This document shows, in pieces, positions 22,931 through 34,840 of a stretch of DNA of 64,000 nt. The notes below the pieces were generated by a model. That model was given only the letters and a program-made list of their open reading frames with translations. It made no database searches and was not told the origin of the DNA. The stretch's first letter is position 1. Each line of letters starts with the position of its first letter. This DNA is from Chiua virens (Eukaryota; Basidiomycota; Agaricomycetes; Boletales; Boletaceae), in NCBI GenBank assembly GCA_019787685.1, contig JAHNUO010000001.1, forward strand, positions 3,100,001 to 3,164,000. The letters are read 5' to 3'. The translations under genes were made by a program, and so were the position numbers.

Positions 22931-25666
22931 ATGGCTGCACAACAGCCTTCCTACGGTACTTCCTACTACCAACCCCACCCGCACTTTTCCTACCAACCCG
23001 CCCATGCCCCGTATCAGTACCAATACCCCATCCCGCCTATGAACGGCCATCCCCATCCTCCATCTTCCCCGCGCGTCAACCCACACGGTCGTGGCTATCC
23101 CCCATCTCGTGCAGGTCCCAGCTACCAGAATTATCAGCACCAGCACCAGCACCAATCCCATCACCACTACTCCTACCCACAGCACTCACCCCACTCACCT
23201 GGTCCGTATCCGCCCTCCCACCAGCACGGCAAGTACCCAGTCACGTACTCTCCCAACTACGCTCTTCACCCATCCAGCCCCTATCACACCGCCTGGCAGC
23301 CCCAGCAGCCCTTGTCTCCCCTTCCCAAACAGCTTTCCATGCTCCCACCGCTTTCTCCGCATCACCCTGACCCTCCCCGTGATCACACACCCACTCTTGA
23401 CTCAGATCCGGTCGACATCTCAGATCATCACACACCTGAACCTCCGTCTTCGCCTCCTCGCGTCGCGTCGGCCTCTGGCTCCGTCCCGTCCTCCCCCTCC
23501 TTGTCCAGTGCCTCATCCACAAAGCCCATGACGACGAACACCTTCCCGGAATATGTCATCTGGTCACGCCGCCCCTCAAATCCCTCTGTCGCGCCTGGCA
23601 TCATCATCTCTCCCCGTGCTCGCCCTCCAGATGACGTCATTCAGAAAGCACTCGTATTACCCTCTCCTCCTCCTTCTCCACCTCCGACCGAGGTCATCCC
23701 TGACCGCACGTCGACGCCCACGCCGGATCATATAGACGCCCCCTCCGCAGACACCGAAACGACCCCTGCAACGTCATCCGTACCAGATACCTCTATCCCT
23801 GTTTCTCCCATTTCCTCGAATACCTCCCTCTCTGCCACTGACTCCCCCGCAGAAATAAAATCCGCTGAACTCCCGCAACCGGACCGTATCGCCACACCTC
23901 AGCCGGACATTGCTGCGGAGTCGGTCCCCGCTGTTCCCGTAGAGCCGCTCGCCCCAGAGCCCCCTGCCACGCCTGCGCCTGCAAAACCAGCAGGTCCAAA
24001 ACCGTCTTGGGCATCCCTTCTTCGCAAAGATGCTGCGTCCCCCTCAAAACCCAATTCCCTCCCCACCTCTTCCATCGTCGGTTTCTCTATTCCGGCATCC
24101 GCTCTTTCTCAGTCCTCCACTGCGCCTATCGTTTCCCCGAGTAAAAAAATCGAGCTGCAGTCCCTCTTGTCGTCTGGTCCATCCAGCCAAGCCTCCATGA
24201 AAATCCGTCCTCGCGGCCTTGTGAATACCGGAAATATGTGTTTTGCAAATGCGGTTCTTCAGGTCCTCATCTATTCCCAACCCTTTTGGCGGTTGTTCCA
24301 CGAACTGGGCAAGTTCCTTGACATCCCAGCCGATGGTCACATCTCCAACAGCAAGACGCCCCTCGTCGATGCGACAGTCGGGTTCCTCAAGGAATTTGTT
24401 CCCAAGACGAAACCGACACCGGAGGGCAAAGGCAAGGGGGTCGATCGCACCAGCAACGGGTGTGACGACGATGACGACCTGATGAACTCTTTCATCCCCA
24501 CGTACGTCTACGATGCACTCAAGGAAAAGAAGCGATTCGACCATATGCGAGTAAGTCAGCATCCTAGATCCTTGATTTCTTGTCCTCATTTACTTCAGGG
24601 CGGTCACCAAGAAGACGCAGAGGAGTTCTTGGGCTTCTATTTGGACACACTAGAGGAGGAACTTCTCCACATTTCTTCCTCGCTCGCTCCCAAAACCGAG
24701 GCTGGCCAATCGCAACCTGAGACACAAAATGGTCATGCGGCACGTGAGGACGGACCCTGGCTGGAAGTTGGAAAACGTAACAAGACCGCCGTCACACGCA
24801 CGGTAAGTCCTCGAGGCTGGTTATCGTGACATAAATTTTATCACCTTACAGGCCAAGTCGACCGAATCACCGATCACGCGCATGTTTGGTGGGAAATTCC
24901 GTTCGACGCTGCGTGTGCCTCATCAAAAAGATTCGATCATGTTCGAAGACTGGCGGTCGCTGCGATTAGACATCCAGGTTTGTCACCCTACGCTACTTTG
25001 TTGCATCTTCTGATCTCGCTCGGCAGCGTGAACAAATTCACACAATCAAAGATGCTCTTGCATACATTTCTTCGCCGCAATCGGTACAAGTCACCTCAGT
25101 CACTAGACCTGGCGCGACCCTCGATGCGACGCAAACTGTGCATATCGAGGCACTACCTCCGATTCTCATTCTCCATCTCAAACGGTTCTTGTACGATGCG
25201 AGCGCAGGAGGCGTGGCCAAAATTGGCAAGCAAGTATCTTTCGCATCCGAGTTGGATGTTCCCACTGGTAGGCTTTCTTTTTTACCTCCATTCTCAGCTG
25301 TCGTCACACCCGTTTGCAGAAGTGATGGCGCCAGGCAAGAAGTTGTACGGGACACGGTATAAGCTCTTTGGTGGTAAGTACCCATGTGAAGTCGTCGATA
25401 CAGGACTGATACGTTGCTGCATAGTGCTTTATCATCATGGTCTCTCTGCCTCGGGAGGGCACTACACGCTCGACGTGCTACACCCTAACATCGACAATGC
25501 AACGGGTATGGGACCGACGGTGAAGCCGCGCGAAGGCTGGATACGTATAGATGATGAGCTCGTGTCGGATGTGAGACCGGAGGATGTATTTGGGCCACCG
25601 GAGCAGGATGATCGGTGTGCGTATCTCCTGTTCTACCGGCGTGTTGGGATGAGTGGACGGAACTAA
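22931..25666 (+). CDS. UBP3: Ubp3/USP10-type ubiquitin carboxyl-terminal hydrolase, 828 aa
   Basis: This is a cysteine protease that removes ubiquitin. Ubp3/USP10 enzymes act in ribophagy, COPII cargo regulation and stress-granule biology. The ATG at 22931 has a good context (ACG ATG GC). About 430 residues of Pro/Ser/Gln/Tyr-rich disordered sequence precede the catalytic domain, as in the family. Cys box: GLVNTGNMCFANAVLQVL, nucleophile Cys437. Then GGHQEDAEEFLGFYLDTL, LPPILILHLKRFLYDA and the His box GLSASGGHYTLDVLHP, with the partner Asp region WIRIDDELV. Exons 22931-24550, 24599-24802, 24852-24977, 25027-25267, 25320-25373 and 25425-25666 sum to 2,487 nt exactly. The assignment to Ubp3 rather than another USP rests on the Cys-box context and the long disordered N-terminus. 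It appears fully functional. Confidence 0.9.
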
Positions 25667-25941
25667 TGAGACGAGTTGGGGTTGGACGGAGCATGGACAA
25701 TAACAGGCCTTGGTACTGGGAACGTTGTCCTTAACGCACGTAAATACAAAGCTTGCAGTCCAATGGAAAAACCTCAAGATAATACAATACTTACAATAGT
25801 GTCCGAAGAAAAGTCCGAGAAACAGTGAAATCCAATACAAAAGGTATGATAAAATGCAATGGTGCCCGACCCTAGTAGTGTTAGTGAATCCCCTGTCCTC
25901 TGAGCAGCCGGTATCCTAGCCCTACTCGCCTCATCATGGTG

Positions 25942-26640
25942 TCAGCACTCACATCCTGGAGAATGGTTTCCATCGCGTTCGGCAATGACTACGTCGTGTT
26001 CGGCGATGGCTTCGTCGCGGGTTCTGATAGCTTCGTCTCGGGTGACGAGAGCCTCATGGTCAATTGTCACGGTGTCTTCGGGGGCGCGGCCGCAGGTGAA
26101 TACGAAATAGATCGGCGCCAAGACCATGGCGATGATCGTTCGCGGCGGCTCTTCGTCGTGCGCGGTGGTTCGCACGAGGAAGAAGGCGAAAATCTTGGCG
26201 AGCCTAGCGTTTACTAATCCGATCAAAACGATCAGTGATCCGGTACTAATAAGCTGGGAGCGGCGTGGAAGCTGGAACTTCAAAACATAATTTAGTGATG
26301 GGCCTACAACACTGGTGATGTAGGATCAAAATTACTTTACCTTGGTCATCACCGACGATGCGGTGACTCAACACCCATGCCGTTCTGACTGCACACACAT
26401 TTGAAGTAACGCTGCCCACTCGCTTCAAAGTTTCTGCCGCCAACTGCTCCGAGTCCATGTAGTGGGCCACTAGCAAAACAGATAGCACTGTTGAAACGAC
26501 GTGGGCAGTGACCACGAACGCAACGCTACTAAATCTGAATGGGGTTCGTAGAAGAAATGTGTAGATTAGGAAGTCGAATGAGAAGTAGAGGACGCTGAAT
26601 TCGGTGAAGTGGAGAGGGAGGCTTTGTATAGCTGATATGT
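25942..26640 (-). CDS. Small multipass membrane protein, 5' end unresolved (possibly a fragment)
   Basis: Two exons can be joined at a GTAATT donor near 26340. The first encodes hydrophobic segments (VLYFSFDFLIYTFLL; VVTAHVVSTVLSVLLVAHYM) and ETLKRVGSVTSNVCA. The second encodes LISTGSLIVLIGLVNARLA and IIAMVLAPIYFVFTCG, followed by an acidic tail of repeated RDEAI/EHD units. The style is that of basidiomycete 7TM-like hypothetical proteins. I find no ATG in frame with the first exon, so either an upstream exon is missed or the gene is truncated. Function unknown. Confidence 0.4.
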
Positions 26641-26799
26641 CGCGCGACGTTGCTGTTCAGTGGCAGTCATTGCGAACGCTTGAGTTTAAACCCATTTCGA
26701 CGTGACAATGCATATATACAACTCTCGATCGAGCAGAATTCCAAAGATTTGTCAGTTGCCCTTTGCCATTGTGGCTTCAAAAAAAAAAAAAAATTCCGA

Positions 26800-27420
26800 A
26801 CTTCACCGTATCGTTGTCGTCGTGTCACATCGCATCGTGCGTCGTGCGTCGTGCGTCGCATCGTCCTGTCCTCCTCGCCGTCCTCTCGTCATCGAGACAA
26901 ACGCGGCATCCAGACGATATGACAACATGTCGCATCGTCGTTGTGTCACGTCGTCGCCTGTTGTCGTTGCTTCATTAGGCACAAAAGGAGAAGGTGGGGT
27001 GTGTGGGGCTCGAAGGGGTGAAGTGTAGAACGGCAAACGCGACGAGTCACATCGACGTGTCGTTGGGTATGGAGGGAAGAACGAGTGGGCGATGACACGA
27101 CAACGCGACAATGCAGCATTGCATTTTCGTGTTGTCGCTGACATGAAAGGGTGGTGGCACGAAGAGGATGGAGTGGCATGAAGGAGTGAAGCGTGGAGGG
27201 GCGGGGTGAGGTGTAGGAGAGCAGGTGAGGTGTAGGGTGGGTGAGGTGTAGGAGGGCACTGGTAGCCGTGTCAATCGTGTGTCGGTGCCGTTGTTCGTCG
27301 TGCACGCGTAAGTGGCATGAAGGGTGAGGGCGGGGAGCGGGGAGAGATGTAGGAGGGCAGCCGTGTCGATCCGACGTCGCGTCGTGCGCGTCGGTGTGGG
27401 AGGGCACGACATGCCTCACC
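26800..27420. repeat. Low-complexity, degenerate tandem-repeat region
   Basis: Short units recur imperfectly: three GTGCGTC copies at about 26838-26860, many CATCGTC/CGTCGT motifs to 26960, and GTGAGGTGTAGG-type units at 27205-27255 and around 27340. A poly-A run precedes it at about 26779. Open frames over this area have biased composition and are not credible genes. Confidence 0.7.
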
Positions 27421-28338
27421 ACTGGGCAATTTAGAGTAAATTGCGTCAGAATATGCCAACACAAACGTCGTCTGAGTCCAACACGCAAGGGAACAGGTTC
27501 CAAGTTATCGATATCCCCCAGATTTTTCAGGCAATCCATGTATCCTGCGAAGGAAAATGAAATTAAAGAAACGCAGAAAGAAACGAGACACATTGAGGTA
27601 TACCGGTCTTGATGGAGCTCAGAGTCGCTACGCCATCTAGTATAAGATCGGCTCTGTATTGGATCGAAACGGCTAGGTTATAAAGGATTTTCATCTTCTG
27701 AAAATGCCGATTCGTAGGCCAATAGATGTAGGCCCTGCTGTCCCGAGATTACGAGAAAGTGATGAGATAGGGTCTCAACAGACGAACCTGAAATGCCCGT
27801 ATCATTGCATGGCGCCGGCCACCAATCGAGAATTTGTGCGGTACAAAAGCCCAACAGAACCACCCGTTCTGGACTCGGGTTTCTGGAAAGACCACAAAAA
27901 GTATGGTCACTGATGATCGATGTCCATGGTCGCGTGAAAAGGACGTCAGCATCACCTATAAAAGGTGACGATCACTGATTTGGTCTACCGAAAATCAGCG
28001 TCACAGGCGCTTGTAAACGTGCACTGAATGTACCCTAGGACAATCGGACAAGAGGACGCTCGTAAATCTGCATCGGCACAAGGAACCCCGGCCGGGAAGA
28101 TCGTGACACCGCCAAAAGACGGAGCGATTCCGACAGTCGACAAGGTACCGAAAGCACGCCACCTCTCTCTTCTTGACGACTCTTGACGGCGAGGAGCACA
28201 CCAGGACGTGACCAGGACGGGCGAGACCAAGAGAGCAAACAGGCCAGAGATCGACTTGACGTGATCATCCGAACGAAGGAGCTCGAAAAACTGCAGTGAA
28301 CCCCCGGCGAACAGCGCCCGACAACGATGCGAGGACTG
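27421..28338. other. Gene-poor stretch
   Basis: No protein-coding or RNA feature is recognised. A long minus frame (28035-28787) runs through this DNA and the tandem array that follows. It is explained by repetitive, stop-poor sequence. Confidence 0.45.
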
Positions 28339-28830
28339 TGAGGTAGCGACTTCAAGAGGGAAAAAAACGAGTTTGTCGCAGGCAGTTTGGCGGTTGGTCC
28401 GGGGTCAGTCTGAGCGAATTGGCACGACCACCGTGATGATGTGATGAACACGGGAAGCCAGCCCGATGTCGAACGGTGCGAGGCAAAAAAAAAACGAGTT
28501 TGTCGGAGGCAACTGGCGATCGGGGTCAGCGAATTGAAGTCTTGCTGCGAGCGCTGTGAGGTAACGAACCCGGGAGGCCCGCCCAGCGACGTCGAATGGT
28601 GCGAGGCCAAAAAACGAGTTTCAAGTTGTCGGAGGCAGTTTGGTACAACCGGCAAATCGGAGTCGTCCCCACGTGGCCACAAGCATTGAGGTAGGAACCT
28701 GGGAGGCCCGCCTGCGAGTCGACGACGTTGAATGGTACACGCACGATGCAAGCAGTGTGACTCTGAGATAGAGATCTGAGGAGGCAAAAAGAAATAGTTT
28801 GTCGGTTGGACTTGGTGAATCGGAGACTTG
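28339..28830. repeat. Minisatellite-like array of about 120-bp units
   Basis: A block consisting of an A-run, CGAGTTTGTCG and GGAGGCA recurs at about 28361, 28486, 28605 and 28786. Each copy is followed by GTGAGGTA...GGGAGGCCCGCC and GACGTYGAATGGTGCGAGG. Spacing is about 125, 119 and 180 bases, so there are roughly four degenerate copies, the last enlarged. It lies 0.5 kb downstream of the HET gene. Confidence 0.75.
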
Positions 28831-29355
28831 CCATCATGGCAAGGACCAAGGTTCGGGGTGACCTGTAAGGACTCAGGCAGATCTCGGGCTTACAGAACTC
28901 TGGAACGTCGGTCGTGTGGTGCTCTCCTTCCGGGTCTGTGCCGGTGAGGACGACCTCGTCCAAGTGACACGAGCGAGCACGTGGGGCGGTGCCTGTTCTT
29001 GCAAGCACGACACGGCCGTAAGCTGCTCCATTCCCAACGGATTCACGATGGTCTGCCGAGTCATATGGTATGGGTACCGCGCGTTGTTCAACGTTATAAC
29101 AGATGGCTGCAGGAAATCAAAGAAGTTATACTGCGGTACCTCGGTGGGGCACTAGTACATCCGTCGCGTCAGGACCAACAGACCACGGGCCCAGCGATGA
29201 TACAAGCGAAGTGTGAGACGAGAACATGCTAGTACTGGCGGGAAATTACAGTAAGGAAGGAGTATTGTGGTAACGGATCCGACGTCCCGTTCGCACAAGC
29301 TGCTACAAACGACCTGGAAGTCGGACACCAATACATTACATTAAAAAGTTGAGAA
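28831..29355. other. 3' flank of the WD40-TPR-HET gene
   Basis: No recognisable feature beyond short frames. Confidence 0.4.
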
Positions 29356-32300
29356 CTACCGTACTTCGATTGTACGAATGTTGTCCATCAGTGCAGTCAA
29401 CGAAATATTTTTACGGAGTTGAACCATGATCAAGGCGTCCGCTGCAACTCGCCTGTGTTCTACACGTGATATTGGTATGAACAAGAGCGCCCCGAATGTT
29501 TGCCTGAGTCGAGCGACAAGTCGGAGTGCCTGCGTTGCCTTATCGAGCGCACCAGTATCCTTCGAAAACTCTTGGTCGAGAAGGGGACGGATCCATGGGT
29601 TGACGAGGCAAAGATCCTTCATTCCAGTCAAGTCGTCTAATGTCTTGATGGTCAACTCCATGAGTGCGGAGGACGTCGCACGGTACACGCGGTACTTCGT
29701 CTCTGGATTCGGCCCTGAGACAGGGACAAGGTTGGTAAGACAGAAAACAATGCCAGAAAGTCGTAGTCGACTGGCAGCGAGGGAGGGGGTTGGAAGTTCT
29801 TCCAGCCGATCGTACAGTGTCATGGCAAGAGAGACGTCATCCGAGGAACGAGATTCCGCAACGATGTGATCCATCTCGATTATGTCGATGAGTGGCGGAA
29901 CGTGCGGCGGAATAAGTGGGATGTAGGCGGTGAGGTCTGAGGGTAGGCAGCTATTATAGCTACCCGCACGTCCAGTCCATGCGAGAATCGTGACGTCCCC
30001 TGATCCTGTCAGGACATGCTCCAGGAGACGACCGACCGCACGATTTCCCTCGCCGTACATCACCGGGATCGCAGCGTCGAAGATACCAAACAGCGAGTAT
30101 GCAATGTCCTCCATGAGGGTAGTCTGGCGATTTGCAGCCAGGAAAAGCTTTTCGCGAACCCTTTCTAGGCCTGGTCGTATCAAAGCCGACTCCTGCGCAG
30201 AAATGCCAGGGACCTCCATTTCCGAGATGATGATGGGGGACTCTTTGTGGTTGGGCAATGCCAAGCCGAGGTATGGCTTCCAGTCCCCTGTGTAGAATTG
30301 GATGGTCTCAGAGGCCACGTACTCTTGGTATGTCCAACCTCGCGTGTTCCAGAGACTCCCCCTGAGGTTGATATCACCAAATTGCGATGACTGCGAAGAC
30401 ACGTCACGAAGGTAGACGACTGTGAGGGACGAGCCGCGATACCACGTGAACATGGCAATCAGTGACTCTTGCAATACCACGTGATTTACTTTATCCACGC
30501 AGCATGTGTCGCTCCACGCCCATCGGAAGTCGAGCGACCGTACGAGGGAGCAGAACCTTTGTAGCTTGATGTGTGTAGGAGATGCTTCCAGCTCGTAGAC
30601 CGTGGTATGTTCAACCTTCTGAAGGAGTGGCTCCTCGCTTTCCCATGTGTGTGAAAGCATCACATAACGGTAAAAGTTTTTCACCTCGCTCTGAATACGC
30701 GTGTGGTCCGATTCCGTCGCCACTGAAGACAAAAGCTCGTGGTAAATCGGAAGCGCGTAAAATACGTCTGCTTGCTGTTTCTTGTCACAGAGACGCCCAG
30801 TGGTGGTATCGATGAGTACCCGTGGCATGTGACGGAGCGTCTGGTCGACAATATGTCGAATGGTGAGTCTCGGATCAGTATACCGATTACGAAGTTCTAC
30901 CGGTCATAACCCCTATCAGAATCTGGCTTACCCAAGAGTTTTAGTGGAGAAAACCGCTTACCGCGAACGCGTTCGTCAGACGATGCCTCCAGTTTCGAAA
31001 GCATCGTATCGAATGCTTCAACCGCCTCAACATGCCGTCTTGCTACGTGCAATGCCGCGTGCCTTCCCTCGTACCCCTTATGAGATGATGGGTTGAGTCT
31101 GATGATCTGCTCACATAGCCGTTAATCTTCTCTGATGCTAACAAATATGAAACATACCTCATCGGCATCAACGAGTGCGTCCTCCCATGAGTTCATTCGT
31201 GCTCTCGCAATGCTCCGCTTGATAAGAATTGCCGAGCGGTCAACTGGGTCAAGCAACAGTATGGTCGAGAAATACCCAATAGCGTCATCAAACTTGTTAG
31301 AGTGTATGGCAATGTCCCCGAGCTCCTCTAGCTTTTTAGCACATTGTTGTCGAAACCCTTTGTTGGATGGTAAGTAGATTCGCGTAATCATTCCTTCATA
31401 CAATTACCCACCAGAAAGCCAATGGGAAATCGCCTCGTTGGCACTAGCAACCTCTGCAAGGCCACTTATCATCTCAATAAGACACTTTGCGGCATTTATT
31501 ACATGGCCCCCAGTGTACAAAGCTTCGCATTGATGTTTTTGCTCATGGACACGAAGAATCTGGTCCAGGCTCTCAGCTTTGATGTTGGAGTCAGTGGTGG
31601 ATAACAGAGAAGCGGTCAAAGTGATGCAACTTGAAGTGAATACGAGGCCCACCTGATACCATTTCCTGCGCACGAATGTGCGCCCGGATTGATGTAGTGA
31701 GCTCGTTCAGATTATTCTTGGCCAGAGCGGCTGTGTGCTGGGTGTCGGTGCACTCCTTCCGCAGCTGCTGTAGGGCTTTCTCAAGATTTGCCACGCGTTT
31801 ATCTGAGGACGGCCGTGACCTTTGGAAAATCGGAGTGAATATGCGGATAAACACACTTGAATTCTGGTCTTTGTCATAGAAGGACACAATTTTTGCTTCG
31901 AGACCAACCTTCTCCATCACCGTGCGCCCAACTTGGATTTCGCGCTCGTGAAATATCTGTCCAGATCGATGAGAAGAAAGCCATATATGCACCAAACTTT
32001 TCATGCAGATACCACTCACATTGTCCATGTAGGCGGCGGGGAGGATGGTATGCAGACTTTGGAGGATGATTTGCTTGCCTGTACCAATCAGAATGTCGTT
32101 GTTCGTCGAGATGGCCATTGACCGGACACGATCACCCTCGTGTTCAATATTAGGACCAATTTGCTTGTGAGTCACAACGTCCCAAAACGTGACAGAAGTG
32201 CCGGTGGAGACCGCGATGAACATTCCATTGTTTGAAAGAGCAATACACCTGGCCGACCTGTTCCTAATGGACCATTCTGAGAGGATTATACCGGTGGAGA

Positions 32301-33120
32301 TGCCAAGATAGTATATTTTGCCGTCATGAGACAAAGCAAAGAGTCGGTTGCTATCGCCACACCAAGCCAGAGACTGGTTAAATTCCGAACCAGTCTTGCC
32401 AACCAGGAAGTCGACGACAAGGCGACCATCACGAATGTCGTATACGCGAACGGAGTCGTGGCTCCAAGTGGCGGTGGCGACAAAGCGACCATCTGGCGAA
32501 AACTTGACTGCGACCACCCCGCCGTTGTGCTTCCATGGGCCGTATAGACGTTTTCCAGTTGACAGTGACCAAATGCAAGCAGTTTTATCGTCCGACCCCG
32601 TTGCAATTTTGGTCGCATCTGGCGAGAGATCGACGGCACGCACTGATGCCGTGTGTCCAGGGAGCTCGCGTACATTTTTGTGGCTCTTCGCATTCCACAC
32701 CTTCACCGCCCCCGAAGTGTCACCACTTACGATCCAATTGCTATCTTGCGACGCGGCGATATTTAAAACATGCTTCCCGGTCTCTATTGGCAATGATTCT
32801 TCCAGCTCTTTAAATTTGCCGTCTTTTGCTTGCCAACGTCGAATCTTTGTCTCCGTTCCATTGACACCGCCAACGATTTGCTTCCCATCATCAAAGAAAG
32901 CGACTGAACTTACGAAACCCCGGCCACTAATTTTGATCGACTCCCCTTCCTTTTTATGATCGTTGCTGCAAGATGGATAGTTTTCATTCGATTGGTGAGT
33001 ACCAGTTGACTTCCCTTGGCCTTGTTGGACCGCTGCTTCTTCTGTTTCATGAACTTTACTTGGGGTGACAGAATTGTTCTCAAGCTGAATCGATACTTGG
33101 GTCCTGTCAGCGTGCTGCAT
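29356..33120 (-). CDS. WD40 - coiled coil - TPR - HET fusion protein, 1,151 aa
   Basis: Six exons (33120-32020, 31956-31653, 31576-31412, 31357-31158, 31106-30962, 30896-29356) join to 3,456 nt exactly. Residues about 50-370 form a WD40 propeller (SVAFFDDGKQIVGG, VRAVDLSPDATKIATGSDDK, VVAVKFSPDGRFVATATW). A coiled coil follows (about 410-465; NLEKALQQLRKECTDTQH), then TPR-type helices (about 470-640; DDAIGYFSTILLLDPVDRSA, NSWEDALVDADE). The C-terminal half is a HET domain in the basidiomycete form: YVMLSHTWESEEPLLQ, FRWAWSDTCCVDK, MFTWYRGSSLTVVYL, WNTRGWTYQEYVA and IAYSLFGIFDAAIPVMYGEG. HET proteins trigger cell death in heterokaryon incompatibility. Here the propeller and TPRs would be the sensing part, which is inference. 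No lesion is visible. A paralogous propeller with a different tail is at 38144. Confidence 0.9.
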
Positions 33121-33945
33121 TCACCATTTCTCAAATAAACATACCCTGTTCGACCGAGGGTAATTCCTTTTGCAGACTATTACCAGAGGGTCGCTGTTCC
33201 GTCCGGGTCGACTCTTGTCTTCGTAAGTATTATATGTTACGCCTTTCTCGCACATACTCACCATCCTTGCGCCACAGTCGGAATTTTGAGCGTGACATTG
33301 CCTTTGGGTATATCAGCACGAAAGTAAGAAAAATGTAGGTGCCCTGCGAGGCGAACACGTGTCTCCTTATTTGAACCACCTCAGCGCTTATTTTCATTAA
33401 CACACCAGAATTGCTGATCTTCCGCATATACGTGATTCTTATTTCCAATGACAATCTTCAAAATCTTCAAATTCGATGAAACGGAGAAGGTACTATGTAT
33501 CATACTCTTGGCTCTCAAGTTGGCTGACCAAACCCCCCATGCGACGTTTTCTTCACAAGATTAACTCGTCTCATACGGTGTTTTCAGCAATTCCATAGCT
33601 AGTGTAATAATCGAATGCTATGGAGTATCACGTCGACGCTGGGAAGTAAATACCGTTGCAGCAGGATAAGCGCGCCGCGGAAGGAATCAAGGCTAGATTC
33701 CGCTATTCCCCTGTTCTACTGTATTGACTAGTGTAGCCCCTCAAATTACTGAGATGATTACTGATCACTGTAATACTTGTCTGACTACTCAGCTTACTTG
33801 GCCAAGTGTGGCTTGTACATATGTCTCAGTTCAATTACTCAACAATATGTGTAGTGAGTTTGTAAATTCTGGGTCGTGGCCGAGGCTCGGAGACACTGAA
33901 TGAGTACACTGAAATTAATTCGGACATTGCACGGCAATTCTGCCG
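33121..33945. other. Upstream region of the HET gene, then HSP20 promoter region
   Basis: The divergent HET and HSP20 genes share this roughly 950-bp interval (33121-34071). A 74-codon minus frame at 33230-33454 has no recognisable content. Confidence 0.45.
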
Positions 33946-33962
33946 TTCTTCGAACGCAGGAA
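33946..33962 (+). promoter_or_regulatory. Heat-shock element upstream of HSP20
   Basis: TTCTTCGAACGCAGGAA contains inverted TTC/GAA units in heat-shock-element style, about 40 bases before the TATA box. It is a plausible HSF1 site for the downstream small heat-shock gene. The spacing is imperfect. Confidence 0.5.
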
Positions 33963-34000
33963 ATTTAGGGGTAATTATCGACGTCACACCGTCTGTCGCG

Positions 34001-34007
34001 TATATAA
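34001..34007 (+). promoter_or_regulatory. TATA box of HSP20
   Basis: TATATAAA-type sequence (TATATAAACCCC) lies 71 bases upstream of the ATG at 34072. This is the clearest TATA box in the window. Confidence 0.7.
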
Positions 34008-34071
34008 ACCCCATTCCTGTCCTAGGAGTTCATCATTGCCCTTCAACCCCAACCTCTAGCAGCGATTCACC

Positions 34072-34652
34072 ATGTCTTTGATGCACTTCCACTACGATCC
34101 CCTCTCCGAGTTCGATCGTCTCTTTGACGATGCCCTCTCATCGCGCTTCTTGCGCCCCAGCACTGCCCTCACCACCACCACCGAGCCTCGTGACATCTTC
34201 AAGCCTCGGTATGTCGTCGATAGCTCCTATCCTATTGAACCCGCTGATTTGCGACTCATTGGTACTGCATTAGAATGGATGTCCACGAGAACCCGGAGAA
34301 CAACACTGTCACTGCGTCTTTTGACTTGCCTGGTATTAAGCCTGAGGAGGTCAACATCGACGTCAACCAGGACCGTCTTAGCATCACGGGTGAGAGCAGT
34401 ACCACCCAGGAACGTGACGAAGCCGGATATACTGTCCGCGAGAGGTCCTGTGGCAGATTCTCCCGCACTTTGATGCTTCCCCAGGGAACAAAGGTGAGCC
34501 TCGTGACGATGTTGCAAGTTGTATCCTGTTTTTCGTCTGACACGGTGTTCCAGCCTGACGATGTTCGCGCCAAGATGGAACATGGTGTACTTAACGTGAC
34601 ATTCCCCAAGGGTCAAGCGCCGCCACAGCCCAAGCGTATCACCATCGAGTGA
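34072..34652 (+). CDS. Small heat-shock protein, HSP20/alpha-crystallin family, 151 aa
   Basis: This is an ATP-independent chaperone that holds unfolding proteins in the cytosol during stress. Exons 34072-34208, 34274-34493 and 34554-34652 join to 456 nt exactly. The N-terminus is MSLMHFHYDPLSEFDRLFDD. The alpha-crystallin domain covers about residues 45-140 (ENPENNTVTASFDLPGIKPE, VNQDRLSITGES, GRFSRTLMLPQGTKPDDVRA, MEHGVLNVTFPK). It ends with the short tail PPQPKRITIE, which carries the IXI-like anchor (ITI). It is normal for a fungal HSP16/HSP20. Heat-shock-element and TATA sites upstream fit stress induction. It is divergent from the HET gene and convergent with PCP1. Confidence 0.95.
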
Positions 34653-34840
34653 GCGCCTTCACCTCATGAATAATCGTTCGAGATGGTCGAAAAAGAAAAG
34701 TATTTAACGTTATGTGCTCAGTTGACTGTGATGTTGCCCTGTGTACGATAAGGCTTCGTAATCAAGCGTCGATAGATTTGCTACTCCGAGCGTGTGTCGA
34801 ACAAACGAGTGGTGTGCTTATTACACGTAGAAAACCAACA

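Noticed and set aside
26946..27593. 215-codon minus frame rich in His, Thr, Pro and Arg
   Set aside because: Low-complexity tandem repeats generate it; composition is not protein-like and other frames are open too.
28035..28787. 250-codon minus frame
   Set aside because: It runs through the minisatellite array and repeats its own peptide with each unit; it is explained by stop-poor repeat DNA.
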